This document shows positions 12,201-24,200 of a stretch of 64,000 nt of DNA, piece by piece. A model generated the notes under the pieces. That model did no database searches. It was given only the letters and a program-made list of their open reading frames with translations, and was not told the origin of the DNA. Source of the DNA: Trogon surrucura (Eukaryota; Chordata; Aves; Trogoniformes; Trogonidae); the NCBI GenBank assembly GCA_020746105.1, contig CM036618.1:18769001-18833000 (forward strand), read 5' to 3'. A program made the position numbers and the translations under genes. Position 1 is the stretch's first letter; every line of letters starts with the position of its first letter.

Positions 12201-13250
12201 AGCTGCAGAAGTTATTGTAGCTGAGATAGTTTAATGTTCACAAGAATTTCTTTATAAAACTGCCCATTATCAAGGATTTGGAAGCAAAGTCCACCAAGGA
12301 GAGGTACAGGACTGAAAGCCCTTGTGAAAGAGGATGGAGGAGGCCCTTGAAGGGAGGACGGAGAGAGCTGGGGATGGAAGCATATGAACCATTTGGTATA
12401 ATTACAGGTTGGAATCTAATCTTAGGACAAATATGTGCATGTGAAGTAGGAGGCATGGCTGGAGATGCAGGTAGAAGCATCATCTGGAAAAGTAAGAAAG
12501 CAAAGATGTAGGTGAGAAAAAAAATTCCTCTAAGTTCCCCCTTCTTTCTTCTGGCACATGCGGGACATAAAAGCTTGCATGTAGGACCAAGACGTCCAAG
12601 CTGGGATTCATTTTATCAGTTATAAATATCTACAACACAATAAATTTAAAGTGAGATTCACCTCATCTACCACCTATGTGTCTGTTAGTTCCTTGGTAAG
12701 CAATGGAAATTAATAGATACTTCTACAGTGAAATTCATCTTATGCTAAAGCAGACATTTAGAACAGATTGGATAAACTTCACTATAAAAATGGCTTTTTA
12801 TTTCCATTGGCTATATAGGAAATTCAAGCTGATGGATTTTAAGAAGACCAGTACTTATGCATGCTATTGACAGTTCAGAAGTCTATAGTTAAGCATTTTT
12901 TTTCTCTTTTGCTTAAGAGAAATCTTAGCCGACATCTTTTTGAGTAATTCAGGATATGACTGTAAATGTTCCTGGTGCAGCAATATGTGTGTATGTGTAT
13001 ATGACATGCACAGGGTGTCTGGATAATTTTTGCTTGTGTTACTGTCTAAATCAGGAGGTAGCAAGAGCACGGAATTTATTGCTGCTCCTGGAGAAGACTG
13101 GCATTGAACAAGACTGAACTGTATGGAGAGGGAGATACTGAACTGTGCGAGAGGGAGATAAAGGTATGGCTTTGAGCTGTTAATACTACATGCTAAATGT
13201 CTGGGTACTGCACGTAGTCTGGGATCCTCATATCCAAACCGGTTCCAGCT
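9288..13250. other. Non-coding DNA with one possible ancient repeat fragment
   Basis: No gene was recognised. Around 10742-10800 there is a pair of opposed GAAATCAAT and ACTTAAATG motifs resembling the (CCATTGACTTCAATGGG)-type palindromic relics common in amniote DNA; this is only suggestive. At 11382-11400 the phrase GGTGAAATTCACCCC is of the same kind. The rest shows only ordinary AT-rich sequence and short homopolymers. Confidence 0.45.
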
Positions 13251-13547
13251 TTAGGTTGGATAGTCCAACGTTTAGGTTGGATATTGTGAAGAATTAGGCT
13301 GGGTATTAGGAGGAATTTCTGTACTAAAAGGGTTGTCAGCCATTGGAACAGCCTGCCCAGGGAGGTGGTTGAGTCACCATCCCTGGAGGTTTTTCAAAGA
13401 TGGGTAGATGTTGTGCTGAGGGACGTGGTTTAGTGGTGTTGATAGGGCTAGGACAAAGGTTGGACTTGATGATCTTGAAGGTCTCTTCCAACCAAAACTG
13501 TTCTATGATTCTATGATTCCATGATTCTATGATTCTATGACTCTGTG
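13251..13547 (+). mobile_element. CR1 LINE 3' fragment with six tail octamers
   Basis: This short 5'-truncated CR1 covers the C-terminal ORF2 tail (GGGTTGTCAGCCATTGGAACAG...CCTGCCCAGGGAGGTGG at about 13330-13367), the 3' untranslated part with GGTTGGACTTGATGATCTTGAAGGTC, and six octamers from 13500 to 13547 (ATTCTATG with one ATTCCATG and a final ACTCTGTG). Its 5' edge has three imperfect units of about 21-22 bp built on TTAGGTTGGATA (13251-13315). In ordinary CR1 this sequence occurs once, so it was tandemly expanded in this copy. Its subfamily matches the 39 kb copy better than the 3, 19 and 58 kb copies. Confidence 0.92.
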
Positions 13548-16500
13548 ATTTTAAAGCCCTAATGTCTCAGACCAGTCTGTGGCGCTTTAAAATCATTTGA
13601 CTGGTTTTGCTTTTCTTCTGTGATTAGTGACACCTTTAAGTAATGCACCATTAGTGTCTCTTATCCCAGTTGTGTATGCCTTAAAAATTGGCAGCGTGTT
13701 TTCACTCAAAAGGTATCAGATTCAATTTAAGTACAGGATTTAGAGTGTGCCAAGCCAAGTACTCCTTGCCAGCAATTTGACATCCTGAACAAATAAGGTT
13801 TGAATTCCTGCTCTGAAACAGGAAAAGGATCATTTAGTCTGTTTGAATATCATTTAGAGTAGGATAGCTTTATTTTTTTTGATGCAGCAGTAGTGTCAGG
13901 CGTTGATTCTGACAGATTTATTGAACTGATAGTTGTACATTAAACATACAGCTTTAGACACAGCTTAGTATATATTCAATCTTTCTATGAAATCTAAGTT
14001 ATGAAAATACCCTATGGTAGGTAGATTGTAAATACTACATAAAATAAATGATAGCCAAAGGTTCTCAGGGCAGAGTTCTTCCAGCACACGTATGACAGAG
14101 TTTAAGAACAGGCACCACTGATATCACACATGAAGGAACAGACACACAGAAAGACATAGGTATTTATTTGCCAAGTTAGGCACAGAAGTGAAATCTCATA
14201 TTCTCAGCCCCTGCCTTCCTCCTTTCCTCTGTTTCAACTATCCTGCCTTTTGAGACACTGTTTCAAACAGTGAAATTTCCTGGGTGCTTTAATTTCTTTG
14301 GCAGAGACAACAAAATATTAACAGTGCATCTGCCCTAAATAACCCTAACCTGAGCACGTGTCTGTGGAGCAGTGGTACAGGAGACAAACGGTCAAGTGAA
14401 AGTGGAAAGATCTCTCTTTGGACCCGAAAGAAGTGTCATTTTATTAAGGTGGCAATCCAAGGTAATAAGCATCATGTCTTATACGGGGTGATAAGCTTTA
14501 AGCAGGGCACACCACCAGCTGACTGTGCTACTTCTGTTCTCAAAGCTGGCTTATTTCACAGCTACCTTGGGTAGCTCTGTCAGGAACTCCACCAGGAGGA
14601 GGCAGTGGGTGGTCTTAGTATCTAATGTCTTGTGAGAGATAAAATGGAGGAATTAGGGGACAAGTGCAGAGAACAGCACAAGCTGATCCAGGCTTCTTTT
14701 CTAATGCTCTGAGCCCACATTAGGGTGCCAGCCATGGACTGACTGCCATGCAGTGTAGAGGTCTTTATAAGATACTATAAACCTACATGTCTTGCTTATA
14801 GACGATATGGTGAGCTGTTACCATGGCCAGCGCTGCGCAGCAAGATGGAGTGATGACACAGAAGTCCAGGTAGACAGGAGTAGAATTTTTGTTTATACAC
14901 TTGTATTCAAGACTGTGTCCCATCCTCTTCCTTCTACTCTTGATTTAGACTTCAAAATGATTTACAGAAATCTTGGTGTGACATGGTAATGTTTTCTAAA
15001 TTTCATTTGGCAGACCTAAACCACTTAATTCATGGTCATGCTGTGCCATTGTTCAGAAAAAAAAATGTATCATTTTCCATGCTGCAGCACAACCTTTATA
15101 AGGAGTTTTAGCTCTTATCTGCTTGTCATTTTTCCTCTTTTAAAAATCCCAAACTTTTAAAAGAGCAGTTGTAAAAATATTACTAATAATAGTAATAAGA
15201 AGAATATTAGCAAAATCTCCTTCTATTTGAGTTCTGATGGTCCTTGATTCATATGCCTACATCACTGAGGCTGGGATTGTTGTGAGAGAACCTTCACCTC
15301 TAACTATGCATCTATTGAGGTGAATGGAAGGTAAGATAAATCAGTCTGTGATGCTTCAAAAGACCTCACCCGGACAACACTAATTTGCTTCAAAAAAGGG
15401 CTACAAATTCTATTGGTTTGGAATTTAGGTGAAGAAGCATCTGATTTTTTGTACCTTTTTGTTGATTAAGTTGATATTTCTGATATTGGATTTAATTAAA
15501 GATATGATCACGCAGTAGAAATTGACACTCAGAAAAACTAATCTAAGTACTTTCACAGTTTACAAAGAACCCACAGAAAACTTCCTTAACTTGTATTCAG
15601 TCCGAAAGTATGTAACAACAAAATATTAAGCCGAAATCAGTAGATGTTTACTGTCAAAGGTAAGCTGAAGTAGCACACTTGGCACAAACACTGTGTAACA
15701 CATGGCATATTAAGTACAACGAATACTTAAGCCTCCAAATTTACCCTTTCTGCATTGTACTTACAATGTCCAGATCCTTTAGCTACATGGATTCAGTTGC
15801 ATTAACACAAAACACATGCAAGGTAGCCCTTGTGAAATAAATAAGTAATTCATGGCTTTTTATTTGTAATCGTATGCAAAAATACAATAAAATCACACAC
15901 ACAAAAAGGAACAAATATATTAATGTTCCTGTTGTGCTTTTAGCAATAGTTAATTTGACAAATGAGTGTCTCAGAATCTATCTCTGGCTTTTGCTGTTAT
16001 GGATCTACTGTACCATATGTTATTATTCAGGCTAGCAATGGTGACGCAGAGCTCGTTTTCTGTCTACTGATCAGTGTAACTTTCCGAGCTTGTTCTGCAC
16101 TATTGATAAAAAACATCCCTTTTCTTTCCTGGGTTTTTTACCAATTAAAAGTGATCTCAGATACTGCCATTCTGCATTGCTGCCTGATGTTTATTTGCTC
16201 TATCACCAACACAACAAAGGAAAGGCAGCTTTAATTTGCTGTATGTTGTGTAATGCAAACGTTGAGTTACTGTATACCCCTTAACAGCCCATCATTAATT
16301 TCCCTTGCATGCTATTTCCAGGTTTCATATATTGCTGGCTGTTGTGATAGTATGTAAAGCATCAGCTGCTGTTTCACAGCTTGGATTTTAAGGGGTCCAC
16401 AAGGAGAGATCAAAAGCTGAAATTCTAATATTGCCTCTAATGGAAGAACTATTACCCAAACAAGCAGGATATAGCTTTCTTTCCTAGCAGAATGCTGCTG

Positions 16501-18768
16501 TAGCATTCCTCCACTAATAGCCTTGCAGCATTCAGGACTCTGGCAATGTATGGTTTCCACTTCTGAGAAACATTTATTTTATACTTCTGCCTAAGGGGGG
16601 GAAAAAAACGGTCTAACTAGCTTAGAAGCAAGTTTATTTTGCACAGATTCTTACAATGTGCTCATCAGTTTAGTCTATGGGTGTAATACAAAAAGTAAAG
16701 TTAACTGACATGGAATATTTGCAGGAAACAGAGATGAAGCTTAATCCCAGAACTGTATGACTGTGTGAGAATCTGACTTGTGTAGAGAGCTGGTAATTAG
16801 TAAAGTTACAGATTGGGAACCGTTTCTCTAATAATTCTAATATTCTTCCTAAACTGTTGAGTATTTTTAGCAGTTGTCTTGAAGGCAATGTGATTCTCTC
16901 ATTTGTCTCAAATATTCAGCCCCTGCTTTCTTTCTGCAAGTCTGAAAAACATTGAATAGTCCAAACAAAACTAGGAAAACTGGCAGAAGAGTCTAATCTT
17001 TTGTTGTCTAAAAGATTGTTTTGTGAAGAAAGCTACCAATATGTTTGCTTTCTAAAAAAAAAAAAAAAAAACCAGCAAGGAGAAGTGGGAGAAGTGTTAG
17101 AAGGAAATTTTCTTTCAAAACATAGAAGAATCCCTATACCTAAAAAAGAGAGAATATATTGTTATGGTTTGATCAAAACAAAATCTGATTTGTTTTCTTT
17201 CATGGTCGAATGTACAGACTGGTTCTTGAAGGAATGCCTGAGATTTTTTAATTCAGTCTTCATCACTGCTCACATTCTGAGCTAAATATAGAGATAAACA
17301 TAAGGCTGCTGCTGTGAGACCCCTCAAAAAAAATTATTCCATATTTAGGCATCGGGTGCATTTTAGGAAAAGACCTCATAGAGCTTCATGCATGGGGCTA
17401 AAACTGCTATTTCATGAACCTATTTCTGAAAAATTAGTTGAGAATCTTTGCAGAGCTCATACTTTAGAAGGAAAAATGTTTAACACATAGAAACTGTCCA
17501 TGAAGAATTTATCACCAAAAGATGGGTTAGCACCTTCTGAAACCGATGTTTCGAAAGACAGATGACAAGTAGAACCATTCATGAAGTAGAAGGAAAGAAG
17601 ACAAAAAAAGAGCTTAGAAGAAAGGAAATTGCTAGGGAAAAATCAGAGGTGCAGGACAGTTAAAAAAAGACATTCTGTACAAATATTGGGTTTTTTGTGT
17701 GTTAAATTATTGCCTCTTCTGCTATCACAGCTTGAGGTTGCTTTAAATCTCTTTACCTTGTTGAACCCAAACCTAAAGAACTCTCGAACAGTGCAATGGA
17801 GTGTAGTGGGCTTTTAACTTAATCACAATAATTCCCAGAGAAATTAAGGAGCTTGACCCTACAATGAAGATAAAGCTTTCTTTATCACACTATGTATGTA
17901 GGTAGTTGGTTTTCCTTGTCCGTAACACAGAATTTCTCTTGACATTTTTCTGTGGATGTTCTACTTGTAAAAGGATCAATTTTCCTTCAGAAACTTTTCC
18001 CTTGCTACAAAATGACTCATTTTCAAAAAAATCAAAAGTTGAAAAAAAAAGTCCAAGTTGCAAATTTAATGCAAATCTCTGGGTCTTTTTAGCTTTTAAA
18101 CTTGATGCACAGGGGAATGTATGTGATGGGATAGAAATCTGGGTCACAGCATGAAATTCCTGTTTTTGTATTCATAAAAAACAAACTCCATATATCAAAG
18201 GAAGGAGGTGTGAAGTAGTAAAAAAGAAAAAGAGAAAAGCAGTCTAAAAAATTCTCAACTCTTGATATTTCTTGGAGACATACTGAGATCTTTTAGGACA
18301 AGATTATTATTTCCTCTGACCATTATTGAAACTAAAATATTCACTGCTGCTCTAAACTTATCTTCTGAAGTTGATTTAGTGAAACAGTTTCAGTTTCCCA
18401 GTATTCCTTTCTAACAAAAAATGGTCCTAGTCCCTGTACTCTTGAACAGTACTCAAGTGGGTACCGATATATATAGCAAAGCAGGACACAGACACTGAAT
18501 ACATCTTTCTCTACCCATATGTGATCAAGAGCTGCAGAGATGATGGTATGCAAACAAATCCTTTTTGGATCATCATGTTATTCTGATAACTTTAAGCCTT
18601 TCAGGTCTAGAGTTTCTCATCTAAGTATAATGCCTACAGAAAGAAATAATTAGATACATACCTCTTTTAAACAAAACTGTAACTTTTGTGTTTTCTGCAT
18701 AGCAGACCAAATTTTGGACCAATTACAGTGAATCTGAATCTCCAGAGTGGATTGTGTGAATGATTTTA
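13548..18768. other. Non-coding DNA, nothing recognised
   Basis: No gene or interspersed repeat could be supported here. The longest frames (80-94 codons) have no recognisable domain and are often mirrored by equal frames on the other strand. An A-run of about 18 lies near 17055. Confidence 0.55.
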
Positions 18769-18919
18769 CATAGAATCACAGAACGTTAGGGGTTGGAAGG
18801 GATCTGGAAAGATCATCTAGTCCAACCCCTCTGCCAGAGCAGGATCACACAGAGTAGGTCACACAGGAACGTATCCAGGTGGTTTTTGAATGTCTCCAGA
18901 GCTGGAGACTTCACAATCT
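18769..18919 (-). mobile_element. CR1 3' tail fused to the 142-nt flank
   Basis: Read on the minus strand, this is the last 150 nt of a CR1. It starts inside the C-terminal coding tail (AAGTCTCCAGCTCTGGAGAC, where other copies read GTGGAGTCTCCTTCTCTGGAGAC), passes through GGTTGGACTAGATGATCT and ends in octamers at 18769-18784. Its upstream edge joins the 142-nt flank at 18920, at a short AGAAG identity that both partners possess. The structure suggests a template switch or an insertion-plus-deletion rather than an independent full insertion. Confidence 0.85.
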
Positions 18920-19061
18920 CTTCTTTCCAGCCTTTCTTTTCAGCTAGTTAAGTGCCATCTTTCTCTAAATGTCTCTGAAGTATCTTCCAAAGACCTAACC
19001 CAACCAGTTGGTTAACTTTAAATTTGGGTCATATCCCAAAGTCACCAAATGCTCCCTTTCT
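18920..19061 (-). repeat. 142-nt CR1 3' flank, second copy
   Basis: This is the reverse complement of 3675-3816 at about 90% identity without gaps, by eye. On the minus strand it begins immediately after the octamers of the larger CR1 copy (19062 onward) and ends where a second CR1 tail begins. It contains no CR1-type sequence and no open frame. Confidence 0.85.
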
Positions 19062-21283
19062 CACAGAATCACAGAGTGATTGGAGGGGTTGAAAGAGACC
19101 TCAAAAGATCATTTAGTCCAACCCCCCACCCCCGCCGTCGGAGCAGGATCACCTAGAGTAGGTCACAAAGGAACACGTCCAGGCGGGTTTTCAATATCTT
19201 CAGAGAAGGGAGACTCCACAACCTCTCTGGGCAGCCTGTTCCAGTGCTCTGTCACTCTCACAGTGAAAAAGTTTTTTTCTAATGTTTCTGTAGAACCTCC
19301 TATGCTCCAGCTTGCACCCGTTGCCCCTTGTCCTCTCACAGGATATCACTGAGAAGAACCTGGCTCTGTCCTCCTGACACTCACTCTTGACATATTTATT
19401 ATACACATTGAGGTCACTCCTCAGTCTCCTCCAATCTGAAGAGACCCAGTTCCTTCAGCCTTTCCTCATAAGGGAGATGTTCCACTTCCTTTATCATCTC
19501 TGTGGCTCTGTGCTGGACTCTCTCAAGCAGTTCCCTGTCCTTGAACTGAGGGGTCCAGAATTGGACACAGTATTCCAGATGTGGCCTCACCAAGGCAGAG
19601 TAGAGGGGAAGGAGAACCTCTCTCGTCCCCTTCTAATACACCCCAGGATGCCATTGGCCTTCTTGGCCACGAGGGCACATTGCTGGCTCATGGTCATCCC
19701 GCTGTCCACTAGAATCCCCAGGTCCCTTTCCTCTACGTTGCTCTTCAACAGGTCAGTCCCCAACCTACACTGGTACTTGTTCTTTCCCAGGTGCAAGACT
19801 CTACACTTGCCCAACTCTCCAGCCTGTCTAGGCCTCACTGAATGGCAGCACAGCCTTCTAGTGTGTCAGCCACTCCCCCCAATTTTGTGTCATCAGCAAA
19901 CTTGCTGACAGTGCACTCTAATCCCTCGTCCATGTCATTAATGTTTATATTGAATAATGCTGGTCACAGTACTGACCCCTGAGTAACTCCACTAGATACA
20001 GGCCTCCCGCTAGACCCTGTCCCATTGACCACGACTCTCTGACTTCTTCCCTTCAACCAGTTCACAATCCACCTCACTACCTGATCATCCAGATCACACT
20101 TCCTCAGTTTAGCTATGAGGATGCTGTGGGAGACGGTGTCAAATGCTTTACTGAAATCCAGATAAACCACATCCACTGCACTGCTGTCATCTATCCACCT
20201 TGGTACCTGGTTACATCCTCATAGAAGGCTATCAGGTTGGTCAAACATGACTTCCCCTTGGCAAAATCATGTTGACTGCTCCTAATGACTCTCTTATCCT
20301 TGATATGTCCAGAGCACCGAGGATAAGTTGTTCCATCACCTTTCCAATAATGGAGATGAGGCTGACCGGTCTGTAGTTGCCCAGATCCTCCTTCTCGCCC
20401 TTTCTGAAGACTGGAGTGATATTTGCTTTCCTCCAGTCCTCAGACATCTCTCCTGTTGCCCACGACTTACCAAAAATGATGGAGAGTGACCTAGCAATGA
20501 CTTCTGCCAGCTCCCTCAGCATCCGTGGGTGCATCCCATCAGGGCCCAAGGATTTATGGATGTTCAAGTGTTCAAACTGATCCCTAACCCCATCCTCATC
20601 AACCAGGGCAAGCTTTTCCTTTATCCTGACTTCCTCTGGGGCCTCAGTCCTCTGGGGCTCCTCAGGACAGTCTCCAGCAGTATACACAGAGACAAAGAAG
20701 GCATTCATTAACTCTGCCTTCTCTGTATCCTCTGTCACCAGGGCACCCACCTCATTCACCAGAGGGCCTACATTCCTTCTAGTGTTAGTTTTGTCCACAA
20801 TATATTTGAAGAAGCCCGTTTTGTTGTCCTTGACCTCCCTTGCAGGGTTTAATACCAAGGAGGCCTTAGCTTTCCTATCTGCCTCCCTGCCTTCTCTGAC
20901 CACAGTCATTCCATCCAAGTGGCCAGCCCCTCCTTCCACGATCTACAGACTCTCTTCTTCCACTTGAGTTTGCCCAGCAGTTCCCTGGTTAACTATGGGG
21001 GTCTCCTGGCTCTCTTTCTTGATTTCCTACCTGTTGGGATGCACTGATCTTGAGCTTGGAAGAAGTAGTCCTTGAATATTAACCAACTAAACTGGGCCCG
21101 TTGGCCCTCTAGTACCCTGTCCCATGGGATTTCCCCTAGAAATTTTTTCAAAAGGCCAAAGCTGGCCCTGCTCAAGTCCAGGATTGCAATCCTGCTTGGT
21201 ATTCTGCTCCACGATCTCATGGTCACTATAGCCACGGCTGCCCTCAACCTCCACTGCTTCAACCAGACCCTCCTTGTTAGTGA
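19062..21283 (-). mobile_element. CR1 LINE copy B, 2.2 kb, 5'-truncated and decayed
   Basis: On the minus strand this copy runs from the end of the endonuclease domain (about 21283) through the linker, reverse transcriptase and C-terminal tail to a complete 3' end with two octamers. It has the same 13-nt deletion as the 3 kb copy. The ORF2 relic is split among several frames and is described separately. It ends abruptly at 21283, inside the codons for the EN-to-RT region (CTTCAACCAGACCCTCCTTG on the plus strand). No target-site duplication is evident, as is usual for CR1. Confidence 0.93.
19075..21262 (-). pseudogene. CR1 ORF2 relic (endonuclease end, reverse transcriptase, C-terminal tail)
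   Basis: Segments of ORF2 can be followed in order. The end of the endonuclease and the linker are in 21262-20993 (SRIAILDLSRASFG, PTGRKSRKRARRP). The linker and RT fingers are in 20939-20241 ([44 protein letters not shown]). Palm motif A is in 20176-19964 ([15 protein letters not shown]) and continues to a GVTQGSVL motif B-like segment. A [12 protein letters not shown] motif is coded around 19906-19880 but in another frame. Post-RT and tail pieces lie in 19838-19587 and 19406-19200. Frameshifts and stops separate the pieces, and part of the [10 protein letters not shown] region near 19825 is deleted. The element cannot encode a working enzyme. Confidence 0.9.
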
Positions 21284-24200
21284 GTGATTTTAGTTTACAG
21301 GCTAATGATAACTACCATGTTAGTTCAAGATCTCACACTATGCGATAAACCTCTGGTTTCTAAATGAGACTACCTGTTATAGATGGAGCTAAAAATAGTA
21401 GTTTGAGACAAATCGTGTCAATCTGAGGATAACAGGTAAATGAGAAATAGTTATTAAAGAAAACATACTTCAAGCATGGTATTTAGGCAGCAGCAGGAAG
21501 ATTGTTTTTTCTAATACAATTCTATTGCAGAAAGACACAGAAATACAGTGTGGTTTGAAAAAGAAAATGCCAGAAATTACACAAAGTGCTGTTCTGCTGC
21601 TCTGTGATTTTTTCCATTATAAAATTACTAAATAATAATCTAAAAATAACATAATAATGATTGAAAAAGTGTATTTTTAAGTTGCCTCCAAGAAAAAAAA
21701 AATAGGAACAAGGAAAAACAGTTGCCACTAAACCTTATGGTTCTTAATTCTTTTTGAAAAGCTTGCTCAGCTCACTAATGCCTTTTAACAAGCATTCCAC
21801 TGGCCACTATTGAATTTGCATCCAAGTGATGAATAACATCATGGAAGGTACCTGACTACATCAGTCTCTTAGTAATTTTCCTTGTGCCATTTGCTTGCTA
21901 CTATGTTCTTTGTGTGCTCATTTGCTGTGGCAGGACACTAGCAGTATCAGTCACCACAGGACAAATCGAACGGGCTTCCATGGACTAAGAGAAGGGACGG
22001 ACTCTTTATGCTTGGTCCTCGTGAAGATTCACAGTGCTCAGCTCATTTAGGACCTCATTTACTGTCCTCTTTCAAAATTACCTCCCCAAAATCCTGAAAA
22101 TTACTCCAGGTGGTTAGTGACAGAAAGGAAATATTTTCCCTGTGTGGTGGACATAGATACTAATATTTGCAGAAGACAACTTCCACCAAATATACACATC
22201 TCCCCAAAAGGGGCTAATACCACGCTTTAATATTGCTAAAGGGAAATAGTATTTCCAGGAATTCATGAAAGAATTGTAACTTCATAAACCTCTTGGGCAT
22301 ACTTCTCCCTTTGGGTGGAGGCTGTGCCCTAATGGAATAATTGTACCCTCATTGTTTTCGTGTTATAAAACTCACTCAATAATGAAACATCAGTAGAATT
22401 CCAGCTGAATGTGCTAACCCCTGAGAGACAGAGCTCCTCTCTACTATAATACAGTCAGACAGAAAAAAAAAAAAAAAAAAGATTCATTGATAAAAGCCAC
22501 ATGTTTACCCAGTAGCAGAATAGTTAGATGTTGATACCAGTTCACAAAAGCAGTGTATGATCATCTACAAATTAATTACACACTTGGAATGCCAGAGACA
22601 GAATTTCTGTCAGCATTTACCGGGATTTGCATGAACACTGATTTAGGCTTCAAAACAGCACTTATGCTCATGCTAAACTTGAAACACCTCCTTTAGTCCC
22701 AAGTGAAAAGTCAGGACCTAAATTATATTGTGAATTTCATTTGGAACTAATAAAATGTAAGTACAAAAAGGGAACATTTGAGTCAGTTTATTATACAGTA
22801 TTTGACCCTATCTACCCTGCTAAAACTTCACATTCTTTCTCCACTGGCGCCGTATGGGAACACAAGATTGCAATTGTGCCCCAAGAGCATGACAGCAGTC
22901 TTCATAATAGTTTCTTCAGCCTTTTTTTTACATTGCTTTCCAAAATGATGCTGCCATATGTGCTGTTATATTTAAGCAGCAGATGCTGTGAACTCACAAA
23001 GTTGAAGAATGCTGAAGTATGATACCATTTGAAAACAGGTTTTCTAGGGAAAGCTGACTTCTTGCAAGGCTTTGGATTTATTTCAGGCATTTCATTACTA
23101 ATTACAAAAGGCCATATAGAATGCATTTATACCACTTATTGATTCTATCTTGGGGCACCTAATGTATGGGCTTTCTAGCTTTTACACTATATTGCTCTTC
23201 CCACAGCTAAAAAGCTGCAATAACCTCTATTTGCAACAGTGGTAATGTTTTAATTTTTAAAAGGAGCTGGGAATGGGTACTCATTTCCACTACTTTACTT
23301 AACCAGAGTTTGAGCTAAGGATGATGTTGCCCCTTAAACCAGGCTCATAGTATTATCTTACGCATTAGCTAAATATGCGTATTATGAATACAATGTTAGA
23401 AAATTCAAACTGCTTCAGTTTCCATTGGCAATTAACTTCCTAGTCTTTGCATGTTTGAAAATTAAGCAAGCAAATTCACAGTTTACTTTGAAGTACATTG
23501 AGATGAGTAGACCTGGATTCAGAGAATCAATTCATCTCTTATATTGTACATAACAGATACACAGGCCAGGAGTTGAAGGAGAATGCAGTAGAGATGTACA
23601 TGTAGGAAAGGTGGCCCAGAGGAACATTTCTGATATAGAGGTTGCTTCATGGCAGTCATTTTATGAAAATAACAGGATTTGAGGAAAGAAGCAAACAGAA
23701 ACATCCTCCTAGCACTCATGACTTGAGTTACACATTTCATGTGTAACTTCAACTGGGTTTATAAGACTGAAATATCACACTCTGTAAGGTACTTAGTTTT
23801 TCTCTGCACATGGCCAGCTCTGAGTAATGTAAATAGTGCAGGTTGCCACCATGTCATGTCTACAGCAATTCTTGCACCTTAGGGGAAAGAGATCCAACCT
23901 GGAAGGAAAGGAATTACCCACTGACAAGAGATATCTCGGGGTAGGAAGGTCTTGCAACTTTGCATCCTTGCACACATAGAAAATGTAGAGAGTGGTTTGG
24001 GTCTTCTCCCACCTGTGGCACTGATTAACGCTCCCATCAAATGTATCAGTGGAAGTATTTCCTCAGGGTCAACTTAAAAAAGTTCCTTTTCTTCCTAAGT
24101 GTATTTGGTATAAACGGCAAAGTTTTGGCACTGGGGACAACTAAAGGGGTGGTCTTTGGAGAAAGAGACCTGCATCAGAAGCTGCCTTGTGTCAAATACA

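Noticed and set aside
19387..19908. Plus-strand open frame of 173 codons
   Set aside because: It is the complement of CR1 ORF2 in the minus-strand copy; the sense strand shows the RT tail motifs, so this is a shadow frame.
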